From Entophlyctis helioformis (taxonomy: Eukaryota; Chytridiomycota; Chytridiomycetes; Chytridiales; Chytriomycetaceae): 64,000 nucleotides of DNA. Position 1 is the first letter of the stretch; every line of letters begins with the position of its first letter. The stretch spans positions 185,490 to 249,489 of the forward strand of contig JAHLKH010000011.1 of the NCBI GenBank assembly GCA_025526915.1, read 5' to 3'. Positions 46,331 to 57,804 of the stretch are shown piece by piece. The translations under genes were made by a program, and so were the position numbers. A model generated the notes under the pieces. It searched no databases. It had not been told where the DNA came from and saw only the letters and a program-made list of their open reading frames with translations.

Positions 46331-46818
46331 TCATCCCCCTGGTCCGACACGTCCATGGTGATGTATCCATAAAGTATACTGGAACACACCATGGGCCGCC
46401 TGAAGAAATGCGCACATTCGCGAGGCGAGTGGACGCACGTCTCCAGGTGCATTGACTTGTTGCTGGTCACCACAGAGCCAAGACTCTGTGATGTCGGCAA
46501 CACCGGATAGAACTCCTCCGCCGAGGAGCGTTATGTACACTTGGTCGATTCTTGTAGATACTCGGATGGTCCTAAACGTAGCCAGAAGATCGTCGTCGAA
46601 GCCGAGCGCGGCGAGAGCGGCGGGATCGTTGGATTCGGGGAGTTTGTGTTCGATGGCTTCCGAGATCTGGGCAATGAATGGGGCGAGGTTGGCGTCGTCG
46701 CGTTGGATGGCGAGGCCGGTGCAGCTGACGACAAAGTGAGCCCACTCGTGGGTGCCGTTCAGGCTCTGGTTGCAGAGGATGCAACAGCCGGTGGTGAAGG
46801 GGAGGCGCGAGTGTCATC
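46331..46818 (-). pseudogene. Retroelement-like zinc-binding fragment
   Basis: One open frame of about 160 codons without a plausible start. It contains a CILCNQ-x6-HEWAHFVVSC pattern (C-x2-C...H...C), like the zinc-binding segment found near the C-terminus of some non-LTR reverse transcriptases. It then continues FIAQISEAIEHKLPE and VYITLLGGGVLSGVADITES. No reverse transcriptase core or RNase H motif is nearby. It lies upstream of the NTPase-REase gene and overlaps the 5' flank of the fimbrin gene. It could instead be a remnant exon of an unknown host gene. Confidence 0.4.
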
Positions 46819-46903
46819 AGGGCTTTTCGGATCAGCTGTATCGGCGCGATCCAACCAGCCACGGTCTGCTTGGCCAACTCGCCCCACTCAACACCAACTG
46901 GAC

Positions 46904-49900
46904 ATGTCAGGTTTCAGAGACTTCAGCACAGGATCGTTCGCACCTGCAGTCAAGACGCTCTCGAGCTCGCTCGACGAGGACGACTGGGACACCTCAGACG
47001 AGCCCAGCCAGGAGCAGTCTCAGCAGCAACCGCCTGCTGGCCGTGCATCAGCCAGCCAGCCGTCGGCAAACTGGCGTGAGACTCGCGAGGAGGACTGGCT
47101 CCAGAATCGCAAGTCTGTCTCGGCAGTCTCGGCAGCCCCTGCTGCTCCGCTTAGCGCCAAAGGCTTCAGCTACGGTGCTGGTGCTGGTGCTGGTGCTGGT
47201 GCTGGCCAGGGTGCCAGTTTCGGCGGTCCGAACCCTGGCGTCAGTGCACAGCCGCCTCCCAAGCCGATCAAGGCAACCGTTGCTGCGTTCCAGCAGCAGT
47301 CGCAACCGCAGCAGCACTTCCAGCAGCCGCCCCGTCCAACGGCAGCCGTTCCGTCGTACGGCCAGCTGTTCCCGACCTCTTCGGCCCCAGCCCCAGCCCC
47401 ATCCCCTGTTCGCGCACCCAGTGCACAGGCCGCCGCCCCCGCAGTCTCCAGCGCCGACTCTTGGCGCGACGACCGCGAGCAAGATTGGCTGCAGAAGCGC
47501 CAGTCGGTGTCGGCTGCTGCGCCAGCCCGCCGAAGCGACAGCCCGAACCCGTCGCCACGCCCGTCGCTGTAAGTGCCAAGTGTGCGGGCGATCGGCTCTG
47601 GCGTGCCCCTTGCCCTACCTGCCTTTGCACCGTCTGACCCTCTTGAACGCCCTCGCTCTCTCGTTCCCGCTGCCATTTATCCGCCCTCGTTGTGCTGATG
47701 ATCTCGCGCGATCACTGCAAATTGCCGACCCCTTCCAGGAGCGCTGCTGCTTCTGCTTCTTCTGCTGCTGCGACAACTCCGCAGCGAATCCCAGGCGTGT
47801 CGCTCTTCCTCTCGCAACACCAATCGTCGCAGCCGTCGCCGCCGTCCTACTCGGCATCGTCTTACCAGCAGTACACGTCCACAGACAACGTCATGGGCAT
47901 CAACACGACCGCCCTCGCTGCCCGCTACCCCTTCTTCACGCCCTCTGAAATCGCCGCCTTCCACCAGCAGTTCACGGCCATCGACAAGGACAACCAAGGT
48001 ATGCCCGAGACGCCTCCTTGCCATCACAACGACGCTCGCCCCTGACGCGTATCCATGCGTTTGCCTGTTGCCGTGCCGCACTCTTGGTTGGACATGCAGG
48101 CTTTGTCCATCCCAGCGACCTGTCTGCTCTCTCGACCAAGTCAGGCGAGAGTTTCCAGGCTGTCACGGCCAAGTTCTCTGCTCTCCAGCTCGTCGACAAG
48201 AATGGCTTCGTGAGCTTTGATGCCTTCCTGCAGGTACGTGTCTGCATGCTGCCCCTTGTCCGCCAGATCCAGTCTCGCACCACACTCGCCTCGGCCCAGC
48301 TTGTCTAATCTCCGCGTCACCGTCCGCATGAAATGTCCGACACACACACACCCCTCCTCCGTCATCACCACAGGCTGTTTCCAAGGTTCGCGAGGAAAAG
48401 GGTGGCTCGACGGACCGTGACGACAAGAAGATTGTCCTCCACGGCCACCTCGAGAACACGACCCACACCATCAACGTGGACGAGAAGGAGTCGTTCACCG
48501 TCCACATCAACCAGCAGCTGGCCAATGACAAGGACATCAAGAGCCGCCTGCCCATCGACCCTCGTTCAATGCAGATTTTCACAGAGGCCAAGGGTATGCC
48601 ATGCCACCTCACGAATCGCGTGCATGTACATAGCCAACGTTTCACACTAACCCCATTACCCATGCACTCGCAGATGGTCTCATTCTTGCCAAGCTGATCA
48701 ACGATGCTCAGCCTGGCACCATCGATGAGCGTGTGCTCAATGTCCCCACCGCCGGCAAAAAGTCCAACACCTTCCAGATGACAGAGAACAACAATGTTGT
48801 CATCAACTCTGCCAAGGCCATCGGCTGCAGTGTCGTCAACATTGGCTCGCAGGACATCATTGATGGACGCGAGCACCTCATTCTGGGCCTCATTTGGCAG
48901 ATCATCAAGATCGGCCTGCAAGCCAACATTGACATCAAGGTTCACCCCGAGCTGTTCCGTCTGCTCGAGCCTGGTGAGCAGCTGGAGGACTTTCTCAAGC
49001 TGCCTGCCGATCAGATCCTCTTGCGCTGGTTCAATTATCACCTCAAGAAGGCTGGCCACTCGCGTAAAGTGAACAACTTTACGTCGGACATCAAGGTAAA
49101 CCTATTTCCCAGTCGCGTTTCTCAACTCGAACTGCCTTGGTCGTCAAGCGCGTCTAACACCAATCACAACTCCACTGCGTGGTTTGTATCTTGATCATAG
49201 GATGGCGAAAACTACACTGTCCTCCTTAACCAGCTCGCTCCAGAGTTTTGCTCCCGTGCTCCCTTGCAGACTTCTGATCTCTACCAGCGTGCCGAGCAGG
49301 TTTGTTGCTTTGCTGGATTATCAGATGGCTGGCTGGCTGGCTGGCTGGCTCCAACTCGGTTTAAATTGCCACTCACACTGGTGCTCAACAACTGCAATGC
49401 TGCGCGGCATGTCTTGCTAGATCCTTGTCAATGCAGACAAGATCAACTGCCGCAAGTACCTGACGGCCAAGACCATGGTCGAGGGCAACCAGAAGCTCAA
49501 CTTTGCCTTTGTCGCCCACCTATTCAACACCCGCCCGGGTCTTGAAAAGCTCACAGAGGCCGAGATGGCACAGCTGGACGAATGGCTCTTCAGCTCGGAA
49601 GGCGACCGCGAGGCTAGAGGTAAATTGGCTGTGATGCTCACGCAGAATGCAGTCTGCGCAGCATTAGTCTCACTGTCCACACACGCATCACAGCCTTTGC
49701 CCTTTGGCTCAACAGTCTCGGTGTTGATCCCTTTGTCAACAACCTCTTTGACGACCTGCAGGTTTGCCCGTTTGCCTCTGTCACTGTCTGATCCCGAGTT
49801 TCAACTGACACTGGCCGTTTATCGTTTTGGACGTTTTTCAGGACGGCCTTGTCCTTCTTCAGGCCATGGACAAGGTCCACCCAGGCCTTGTCGACTGGAA

Positions 49901-50697
49901 AAAGGTCAACAAGCCTGCGCCTATAGCCAGCAAGTTCAAAAAGGTCGAAAACTGCAACTACGCTATCGTCCTCGGCAAGTCGCTCAAGTTTTCGCTCGTC
50001 GGCATCCAGGGATCTGACATTTTCGACTGCAACAAGACCCTGACTCTTGGTGTGATTGCACCACTTGTCTCTGCAACAGCCAGCTCTCCGTGACTAACGT
50101 GGATGTGTGTTTTCGGCCAGGTCTCGTCTGGCAGCTTATGCGCGAGCATGTTGTGCAGACGCTCAAGTCGCTGTCCAAGGCTGGCCAGGACATTACCGAT
50201 GCAGCCATCATCAAGTGGGCCAATGAGACTGTCCGTGGCTCTGGCAAGCAGTCGGGCATGACCAACTTCAAGGACTCGTCGCTGCACTCTGGCGTCTTCT
50301 TGCTCGACCTGATCAATGCCATCAAAAAGGGCGTGGTCAACTACGAGCTTGTGACGGCTGGCAACACTGGTACGCGAACGTTGCATTGCCAACTTGATGC
50401 TTTGGTTGCAACCCGAGACTCACTTTAGCGCTGGCTGTACCGTCTTTGCAAACACGACAGACGAGGCTGCAAAGCTCAACGCAAAGTATGCCATCTCCAT
50501 CGCTCGCAAGCTTGGCGCTACCATCTTTGTCCTTCCCGAGGACATTGTCGAAGTCAAGCCCAAAATGGTGCGTGACGCATGTGCCGCACATGGTTCTTGT
50601 CACTCTGACTGACCACTGATATTGCTTTGCTGTTTAGATCATGACGTTCGTTGGCACCATCATGGCTCTTGCCCACTCTGGCGTGCTCAATAACTGA
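46904..50697 (+). CDS. SAC6: Fimbrin/plastin with an N-terminal extension
   Basis: Actin-bundling protein with paired calponin-homology domains. The conserved part begins [20 protein letters not shown] (47893), with an EF-hand-like pair ([15 protein letters not shown]) and four CH domains: [60 protein letters not shown] and [19 protein letters not shown]. It ends SGVLNN and TGA. A 5' exon (46904-47568) ends at a GTAAGT donor and splices in frame to 47739 (CCTTCCAG acceptor), adding about 270 Ala/Pro/Gln-rich residues with two copies of a WRxxREx-DWLQxRxSVSA motif. If not spliced, that exon would be a separate 222-codon ORF ending at TAA 47570-47572. Confidence 0.9.
49327..49350. repeat. GGCT microsatellite in fimbrin intron
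   Basis: Six GGCT units, the same unit as at 6724-6747. Confidence 0.85.
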
Positions 50698-50811
50698 ATC
50701 CACGCAACTCCAGTCTCTCCACATGTCGTTTCGCACAAATGATTGTTCTTGAATGCTCGCCGTCTTCCTTTTGGGGGGCAATTCGTGAGCAATAAATCGC
50801 AACATACTCTT

Positions 50812-52867
50812 CTATTGTGCATTGCCCACATCTCCTTGGACATTAAACACTATTTTGAGAGCCTTTGCGATGCTGTCCAGATCATTCATAATGTGCACAT
50901 GGTTTGCTGTCGATTCAACCATGGTTGAGGTGTAGCCCTGTGGCATCAAGGCTGACGCAAAGGGAACGAGTCCATCGCCTGGTCCAAAGCGACACGGATG
51001 AGATATGGCCAAGTCCTGATGGTGGGATGGTGGGATGTATCGCGATCTTTGCGGTCCTGGCGGTGCTGCGTCATTCTCCAGCTCGACTTGGCCGAATGGA
51101 TCGGGCCGCATACTGCTCATGGACATGCTTCGCACCATGGCGCTGCTTCGACCGCTGTCATCTGCTATTCTGGACAGACGGCGATGGACCGATTTATCTT
51201 CAGATGAGCATCGCCGAACTTGTGCACGAAACTGGATAGGTGTCGACCATTTGCTTGAAGCTACCGTTACAAACGTTGGGTATGCAGACGCCAGTGCTGG
51301 CTGGAAGGCCAGCGACCGGTGGAGTTGCCGTGCAGCAGCCAATGTGTGTGCGAGGTAGTCAAGCGCTTGGTCATGCTCATACTTGGATCTCATCTCGTGG
51401 AAGACCTGCGACAGACACAAATCCGACCATCTGTCCAAAAATGTCAGCAGCAGCTGCATCCGTGCCTGATGCAAACTATATCGGCGGGCTGCGGCCATTT
51501 GGCAAAGAACAAACCGTCACGCACTGCTGAGGGTCGAAAAAGTCGACAAGAATGTCGTCATCGTTGCGGTCCAGATAGCCTTTGCCGTCGCGTGGAAGGA
51601 ACACGAACGAGCTGCGCGCAGAAAACACAAAGCTCGGACTCATAAAGTCTCGGTTGATAACCATCGGGACGTGCTTCTGCAGCCCCCAAAGCAGCATTGG
51701 CACTGGACCAAACGGCGTGCCACAAAACACGACGCCTCGAAACAGCTCTGGCCTTTTGTTGACTGCCGACAGCGTGACTAGGCCACCCATGGAGTCTGCA
51801 TTGCATCAATCACAGGTGCATGAGCAACACGCACACCAACGCCACGATCATCAACGCGAGTGGGACGCACGTGCGATGACGGTGATGGGCTGACCGCCGT
51901 TTTCGTTGTAGATACACTCTGCATGCTTGAGCAAGTCATCCGTCGAGACCTGCAACTCGCGGCGCCAGTCGTATGCAAACGGCCTGAAGCGGAATGCACC
52001 CTTTGAGCATTCCTGCCAGGCCCGCAGTTCCTGTGCAAGGTCGCCCAGGATATTGACAAAACCAACTCTTTCCAGCAAACTAAGGGTGTTGCACCAGAGC
52101 ACGCGGCGTTTGGTCAGCTATCCGTTCCACATGAGGCCGTCAACGTCCTGAGATGCATCTTACCTCGAGGCAACGTGCGGATCCGAGGCGCCCGCCCGCA
52201 GATGTAAAGGGATCTTGAGATCCTTTGTGCTGCCAAAGCTGAAGAGGTCTTCAAGCGAGAGCCATTTGCGGACACCAGACTCTTGGTGGGTCAGAACCGA
52301 TCCAACGTAGCCGTGAACAACGAGGCAGTCGCCCGTCATGAATTGGAACGCATGGTTGTGGCCGCACGCGGACGAGTTGGATTGCGGCTGCGTCCCGGAC
52401 AGAGCCGACGAGAGGGAGAAGGAGGCCAGCGTTTGGCTGATTGCGTCAGTGGCGAAGAGGGTCCTCCACCACTGGGTCCATTCATAAGAAGCAGCGGCGT
52501 CGCTGGCCTCAACGGAGAAGGGGTCGTTTGCGATTGACAGCGGGCTTGTGGCGAACGGGTTTGTGATCGAGGGGAGGCCAGACAGCTGCGAGGAAAGCTG
52601 CGTGGAGAGGCCTGACAGCTGGGAGGACAGCTGCGACGACAGCTGCGAGGGGAGCGCCGCCAAGGGAGACGACAGCATCGACATGAACGAGCCCGGCGCT
52701 GGCTGGACTGGCTCGGCTGGTTGTGCTGGTTGTGCTGGCTCGACTGGTGTGGCCGGCAAGACCAACGAAGCTGACGAGGCGGATGGGCTGCTGCTGCTCG
52801 CTTTGGCCGGCGTGGAGGCCATGGCAGGCGCCGTCGTTGGGATCGTGTCACGGAGGTCGGTTGCCAT
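50812..52867 (-). CDS. LCAT-like alpha/beta-hydrolase (lipase/acyltransferase)
   Basis: Serine hydrolase of the LCAT/PDAT-like group. The start at 52867 (MATDLRDTIPTTAPAMA) opens a Ser/Pro/Ala-rich region with a heptad-like QLSSQLSGL repeat. The fold starts at GDCLVVHGYVGSVL (about 52310, the HGxxG oxyanion turn), followed by FRPFAYDWRRELQVSTDDLL. A GTGCGT donor joins ITVIA to HSMGGLVTLSAVN, giving the nucleophile elbow. Later exons hold FRGVVFCGTPFGP (about 51740), the acid segment GPGDGLVPFASALMP, and ESTANHVHIM with the catalytic His. It ends at 50812. No transmembrane helix is obvious. The start is 35 bp from the divergent ORF at 52903. Confidence 0.82.
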
Positions 52868-52902
52868 CAAATGGATGAACCGCAGCCGTCTCAAAGCCGA
52901 CA

Positions 52903-53946
52903 ATGGCATCTGCTCCAATACGGCCGTCACCGCCCGACGGCATCGCCTCAACCTCCGACATGGACGAGGTGCACGCATTGCAAGGCGGCCATCGGCAATC
53001 TCGCCACATTCGCACTCATCTTGCAAGCGACATCGGAGGAGGCATGGGCACAGTTGCTTCTCCCGAACCACACGGCGCCGCTCGCTCTCCCTCGAGCCCA
53101 GCACCCATGCCTTGCGCAGAGCCCTCGCTGTCACGCCCCGAAGCCAGCCTTGCCGGTGGTGCATCTCTGCGATTCACAAAGCACGCCGTCTCGCCCGCCC
53201 GCGTCGCCGGCCCGTCGTCCATGCTGACACAGCGGCTGCACCAGCTGGATCTGGACAAGTCGCCGACCCAGATTGCCATGGAGCGGCGGATTCGCGCCAG
53301 AGTCTCGAGGAGACTCTCTCTCGAGACCCAGTCGGCCCTCATGCAGGGCATCAATCTTGAAACCTTTGTGCATCTGCCAGATCGCGGAGATGCGTCCGTG
53401 CCCAGCCTTCGTTCGGCGAGCCCAGATCCGCAGTCGTCCCGCCATCCACGCCGTCAGTCGAGTGCCAGCAATGCCACCATCAGCACCGCGTCCAGCAGTT
53501 TTGGCGATCAGTCCGGCTTGTGGTTGAACGTTGGCCATTCGTCTCTGCCTGCAAGTCGTCCACAAGGTGACTGTCAGGGTCCGAACAACGGCCAGGCTAC
53601 AACCACACTGTCGGGCACGTGTCTTGCGTCAGACAACCCAAGTAGTCGCCACCCTCAGATCCATGCCGTCAATGGCACGAATGACGCAGGCGGTCTCACT
53701 GCAGTCAACAGCGATCGTTCAAGTGCAGCTGATATGGACACAGTATCGACACGCAGCGCAGCCTGGAGCACAACGCAAGATCGCCGCCAGCGCGCCAAGT
53801 CGTGGCACAGCACCAGCGCTCCAATCGTCTCTCACGGACAGCACCAGTACCTGTCACCTGCCCTTTTGCCCTTTCGCCCGTTGACACCGCCCTTTCCAGA
53901 CGAAGCCTGCCACATCCTCGATCTCGACTCTGTACACATTTGGTGA
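52903..53946 (+). CDS. Hypothetical Ser-rich protein
   Basis: Uninterrupted 347-codon frame, ATG at 52903, that I do not recognise. It is rich in Ser, Pro, His and Arg and looks mostly disordered. A likely helical stretch is QRLHQLDLDKSPTQIAMERR (53230-53290), and the end DEACHILDLDSVHIW is compact. The ATG is 35 bp from the divergent lipase start, so the two would share a very short promoter or overlap in their 5' UTRs. It may be a genuine lineage-specific gene, or its 3' end may splice into the downstream Fanzor-like exons. Confidence 0.5.
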   Translation: MASAPIRPSPPDGIASTSDMDEVHALQGGHRQSRHIRTHLASDIGGGMGTVASPEPHGAARSPSSPAPMPCAEPSLSRPEASLAGGASLRFTKHAVSPARVAGPSSMLTQRLHQLDLDKSPTQIAMERRIRARVSRRLSLETQSALMQGINLETFVHLPDRGDASVPSLRSASPDPQSSRHPRRQSSASNATISTASSSFGDQSGLWLNVGHSSLPASRPQGDCQGPNNGQATTTLSGTCLASDNPSSRHPQIHAVNGTNDAGGLTAVNSDRSSAADMDTVSTRSAAWSTTQDRRQRAKSWHSTSAPIVSHGQHQYLSPALLPFRPLTPPFPDEACHILDLDSVHIW

Positions 53947-54005
53947 TCCACCTCTGTCATATTCTGTCCGTCTCTTGCTCATTGAACTTGCCAGCACCAT
54001 CATCC

Positions 54006-54966
54006 ATGCCTGTCTCTGGTGGTACTATGGCAATGAACTCTTGTGTAAAACGACTTCCTCTGGTGGCCTCAACGGAAGTGATCAGACAAGGCAGCATCAA
54101 GACCAATGGATACAGTGTCTCTCTGCTGACTTTGGACTTTCGCACCAAGCCATACACACCCAATCCTGTAAGCCACTTGCATGCCAACCTCGCGCTTTGG
54201 TGCACATGCATTGCACATTCCTCACTCATGCCATGGCATGACAGGCCAAGCGCAACTTTAATGCATCCCAGTGGCTGCCCGATGTTGCTGATGCCAATGA
54301 GCTGCTCGCCGACATGGACTATGAGACTGTTCGTGTTGTCAGCTTTGATTGGGGCCAGCGGTACCTGTATGGCGCGTCCTGCATGCTGGTGAATGTCAAG
54401 GACGAGACATACATGCTCGAGTCCAACTACGTGCTCTCCTCTGGCATGTTTCAAGCTGAGCGCATCTTTCAGGACTGGTATGCATGCAATGCCTCTGCCA
54501 CGTGCACTCTTGACCAGATCAACTCACAGTGCTTGTCTCTTGTGTCAGGCTCAACAATCGATATGCCAAGGCAGCCGACATCCAGGCGGCCATTGCATTC
54601 AAGACAGCAAAGCATGCCGATCCAAACGCCACAGCAGGCGAGAGAGCCTTTTGGGATCTGCGCTGCCATGCGTACTGCTCGCCATTCCTGAATGCACGGG
54701 TACGTTTTCTCTGCTTCTGAATGCATATCGGCATGATCGCCATGCTGCTTGATTGCCTGCTGATCACACTGGACCGCTTGGCATGGCATGGCATTCCACA
54801 GAAGGTCAAGGCCAAGCGGTTTGCCATGCGCTGCAAGCGCACGTCTGATCGCGGAAACGCTCTTGAGGGCATCATGAAGCTGGCAGGCTCGACCACTGGC
54901 AAGCGCGCATCTCGTGCATCTCAAGGTCTCCCTGTCGACCATCACGTCACGTGCCTCCTCACGTGA
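54006..54966 (+). pseudogene. Truncated Fanzor-like (TnpB-related) relic
   Basis: Four short exons joined by plausible introns (about 54167-54242, 54477-54549 and 54700-54802). The reading includes SIKTNGYSVSLLTLDFRTKP, VVSFDWGQRYLYGASCMLVN and KVKAKRFAMRCKRTSDRGNA. The TNG-xSVS strand ahead of a D-x-G strand and the later KxKxxRF helix resemble the start of a Fanzor/TnpB RuvC domain. The frame stops at 54966, before the second and third RuvC acidic residues and the zinc ribbon would appear, so it cannot be a complete nuclease. Two CACGTG motifs (54948-54953, 54960-54965) overlap its end, and repeat B starts about 40 bp later. The family call rests on short motifs. Confidence 0.45.
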
Positions 54967-55007
54967 TCTGACTTTCACTCGTTGATTTCCAACATTGACG
55001 ATTTCCT

Positions 55008-55099
55008 CCCGATCGACCAAACAGGTGGATCAGTGCGTCGACCACTGGCAATCTTTGCAGGATGCCGACCCTTGCCTCTTGGGCCATGCAATGATATGC
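55008..55099 (+). repeat. Dispersed repeat B, copy 2
   Basis: Matches 38924-39042 (CTCCCGATCGACCAAACAGG, CACTGGCAATCTTTGCAGGA, GCAATGATATG in order) and ends about 20 bp before the TCF25 start codon, the same position relative to a gene as copy 1. Confidence 0.85.
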
Positions 55100-55117
55100 T
55101 GACCCGAATGACAGGCC

Positions 55118-57727
55118 ATGTCATCGAGAGCCCTTCGAAAGCTGCTCCGCGAGCGAGAGCTTGCACAGGCAGATGATTCAACCAGAGCCGGCCACAACGA
55201 CAGCGACCACGATCAAGACGAGGCCGATGACAGCTTCAGGGCAGCGCCGCCCAAGCCCAGCATGTTTGCATTGCTTGGAGGCGACGGCGACGACGACGGT
55301 AACGACGGCGACGATGCCAACGACAATGACGATGAGCTGGATGACGACAATGCACCAGTGACGCCGGCGGCCAAGAGCAGTGGCGCCAGCAAGCGGAAGA
55401 AGCAGAAGCAAAAGGCCAAGGCCAAGGCCAAAGCAGCAGCAGCCGCAGCCGCAGCGAGTGCAGCAGAGACGGGTGCCAGCCAGGGAGCTGCCGCCACTGA
55501 CGCCAGGACCGGCAAGGGCAAAGGCGCCAGCAAGGACGCTGCTGTTGGCACAGACAGCGAGGATCTCGACGAGATTCTCCGTGAACTCAACATCAGGTGT
55601 GTCCCGCCGCTCTCTGCCATGGCCCGTGGCTGGTGCAGCCACAGTGCGACTAACGCCAATTTCCTGACAGCACGACCGACGGGCCCCTGCCAAGCGAAGC
55701 TGCCCGGTCCCAGTCCCGATCGCTGTTTGCCGTTGATCCCCGCATGCTTGACGCTGACGGCGAACTGCGACGCACGTTTGGCGCTCGCGTCGTTGGCGAG
55801 GACATCCGCCGCAAAAAGTACATCAAGGCGCTCGGCACTAAGCGGACCCTGCTTGCAACGCCGCGCGACACCTGGCCACGCCTTGCCCGTCTTGGCCTCG
55901 ACATGGAGCTGGTGCGCACCGAGCAGGTGGACGGATCGACCGTCAACCATTTTTCCTTTACGCACTCGCGATCGTACCAAGAGGTGCAGTTCCAGTTCAT
56001 CCAGTGCGTCAACACCCACGATCCAAACACCATCTCGCAGCTGCTCCGCATGCATCCCTACCACATTGATGCCCTTTTGCAGCTGAGCGAAGTGTCCAAG
56101 CACAACGGCGACGTCGCCACGGCCTCGGAGCTCATCGAGCGTGCCCTGTACGCGTTTGAGCGATCGCTGCACTCGGTCTTTAGCCTCGTTGCTGGAAACT
56201 CGCGTCTCTCGTTTGACCGTGTTGAGAACAGGCCCATGTTTTTGTGCCTCTACCGCCACATTGGCTACCTTGCTCGCCGTGGTTGCTGGCGCACGGCGCT
56301 CGAATTCTCAAAGCTGCTGGCTAGTCTCGAGCCAGAACACGATCCCCTTTGCAGTCTGTTGAGTCTCGACTACTATGCGCTCATGTCCAAGGAGTATGCA
56401 TGGTACAAGCGCTTCTGGGACGAGTACTCCCGATCCAAGGGCCTGATGCTGCTGCCCAACGCAGCATTCTCTATTGCCCTCGTCGAATGGGAGCTAGAAT
56501 GCGAGGCTAAACAGGTATGCCGTTGCGGATCGATCTAGACTTTCTTTTGCGGGGTTTGCTGCAACTGACACGGCGCTTTCCATTCCTTGCTAGTCTCACG
56601 AGGCCAGCTCTCGGCTTCTCAAGGACGCCATTGCGCGATTCCCTTCGGTCGTGTATGGCCTCTTTGACAAGACCGGCACCACTGACGCGAGCATCACGGC
56701 CAATGCATTCTTCTTTCCGCAGTCCAAGTGGGTCATGGTGCACTGCATGGCCAGCTTTCGCAAGTAGGCCCGTTCTCACCCTCCCATTTTGCCAAACAGA
56801 CACAATCGGGCCAACGAGTTTGTGCTCCAGATTCTGGTGGACCATTACGTTGAAAAGGCACACTCGCTCTGGAAGGTTCCCGAAGTGCTGTCGTGGCTGA
56901 GATCACAGGCAGCAGCCGTGCGCGACGAACTGTCACTGTCACCACGCCCCAAGTACATCGAGTCTGGCTTAAAGCTTCGTGCGACCAAGTTTGGCGAGGG
57001 CAACACCATCCCGCTCAACATCCAGCGATGCATGTTCTTGTCTGGTACGTGATCGACGCTTGTTTTCATGGCATTTTGTGGACCGGTCTTGACTCTCCGA
57101 CTTCCATAACTAGATATCCAATCGCTTGCTGCTCGGCTTCCTCGAGAGACGGTACAAGGCGGCATCCTCATGTACGACCCCATTCCACCCGATACGGCGG
57201 AGCAGTCCGTGTACGACACCTTTCGTGTCGAGCAGTCGCGGCTCCAGAATCCCTTTGCCGACATGTCGCTTCTCAACTCGTTTGTGCAGTCGCTCCTTCC
57301 CTGGCTCAACATTGGCCAGGGCAACGATGCTGCTGCTCAGGGCGGACTAGCTGCCCGTATTGCTGCCGAGCTGGCGCGTCGTCGCGATGGCGGCCGCGCT
57401 GTGCACCGCGAGCAAGGCGCTAATGCTGGCGCGCGTGATGAAGATCAAGTGATGCTCGCTGCCGACTTGATTGCTCGCGAGCTGCCTGGCATGTTCCCCG
57501 AAGGCGCCGAGGACGACCAGGGCGGCGCCGGCGGTGGTGCCGGCGGTGGCTGGGGTGCCGGCATTCTGAACTTGCTGGAGCGGTTCGGACTTGGAAACGG
57601 TGGGCAAGACGCGCTCAACGCCGACTTTGACGACGGCTTGGATGGCCAGGATGATCAGGATGATTTTGAAGACGAAGAGTGGCAAGATGACCAGGAGGAC
57701 CAGGGCGACCACGCTCATCAGCAATAA
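55118..57727 (+). CDS. RQC1: TCF25/Rqc1, ribosome quality control factor
   Basis: Rqc1/TCF25 works with Ltn1 on stalled 60S subunits and promotes K48-linked ubiquitination. The start at 55118 gives MSSRALRKLLRERELAQADD; a long acidic and Lys/Ala-rich leader with low-complexity KAKAKA follows, ending DSEDLDEILRELNI. The conserved body starts in exon 2: SLFAVDPRMLDADGELRRTF, YQEVQFQFIQCVNTHDPNTI, LLRMHPYHIDALLQLSEVSK, MFLCLYRHIGYLARRGCWRT and RANEFVLQILVDHYVEKA. The C-terminus is Gly-rich, then acidic, ending DQGDHAHQQ; the TAA lies inside AATAAA, which may serve as the polyadenylation signal. Short introns near 55595-55670, 56515-56594, 56765-56800 and 57040-57115. Upstream is repeat B. Confidence 0.92.
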
Positions 57728-57804
57728 AAGACATGGGCAATTGGATAACCACCGTCGGGGTTTAATGCGTGCAAGGATGTGAAGAAAAGATTGCCCAGCG
57801 CAGC

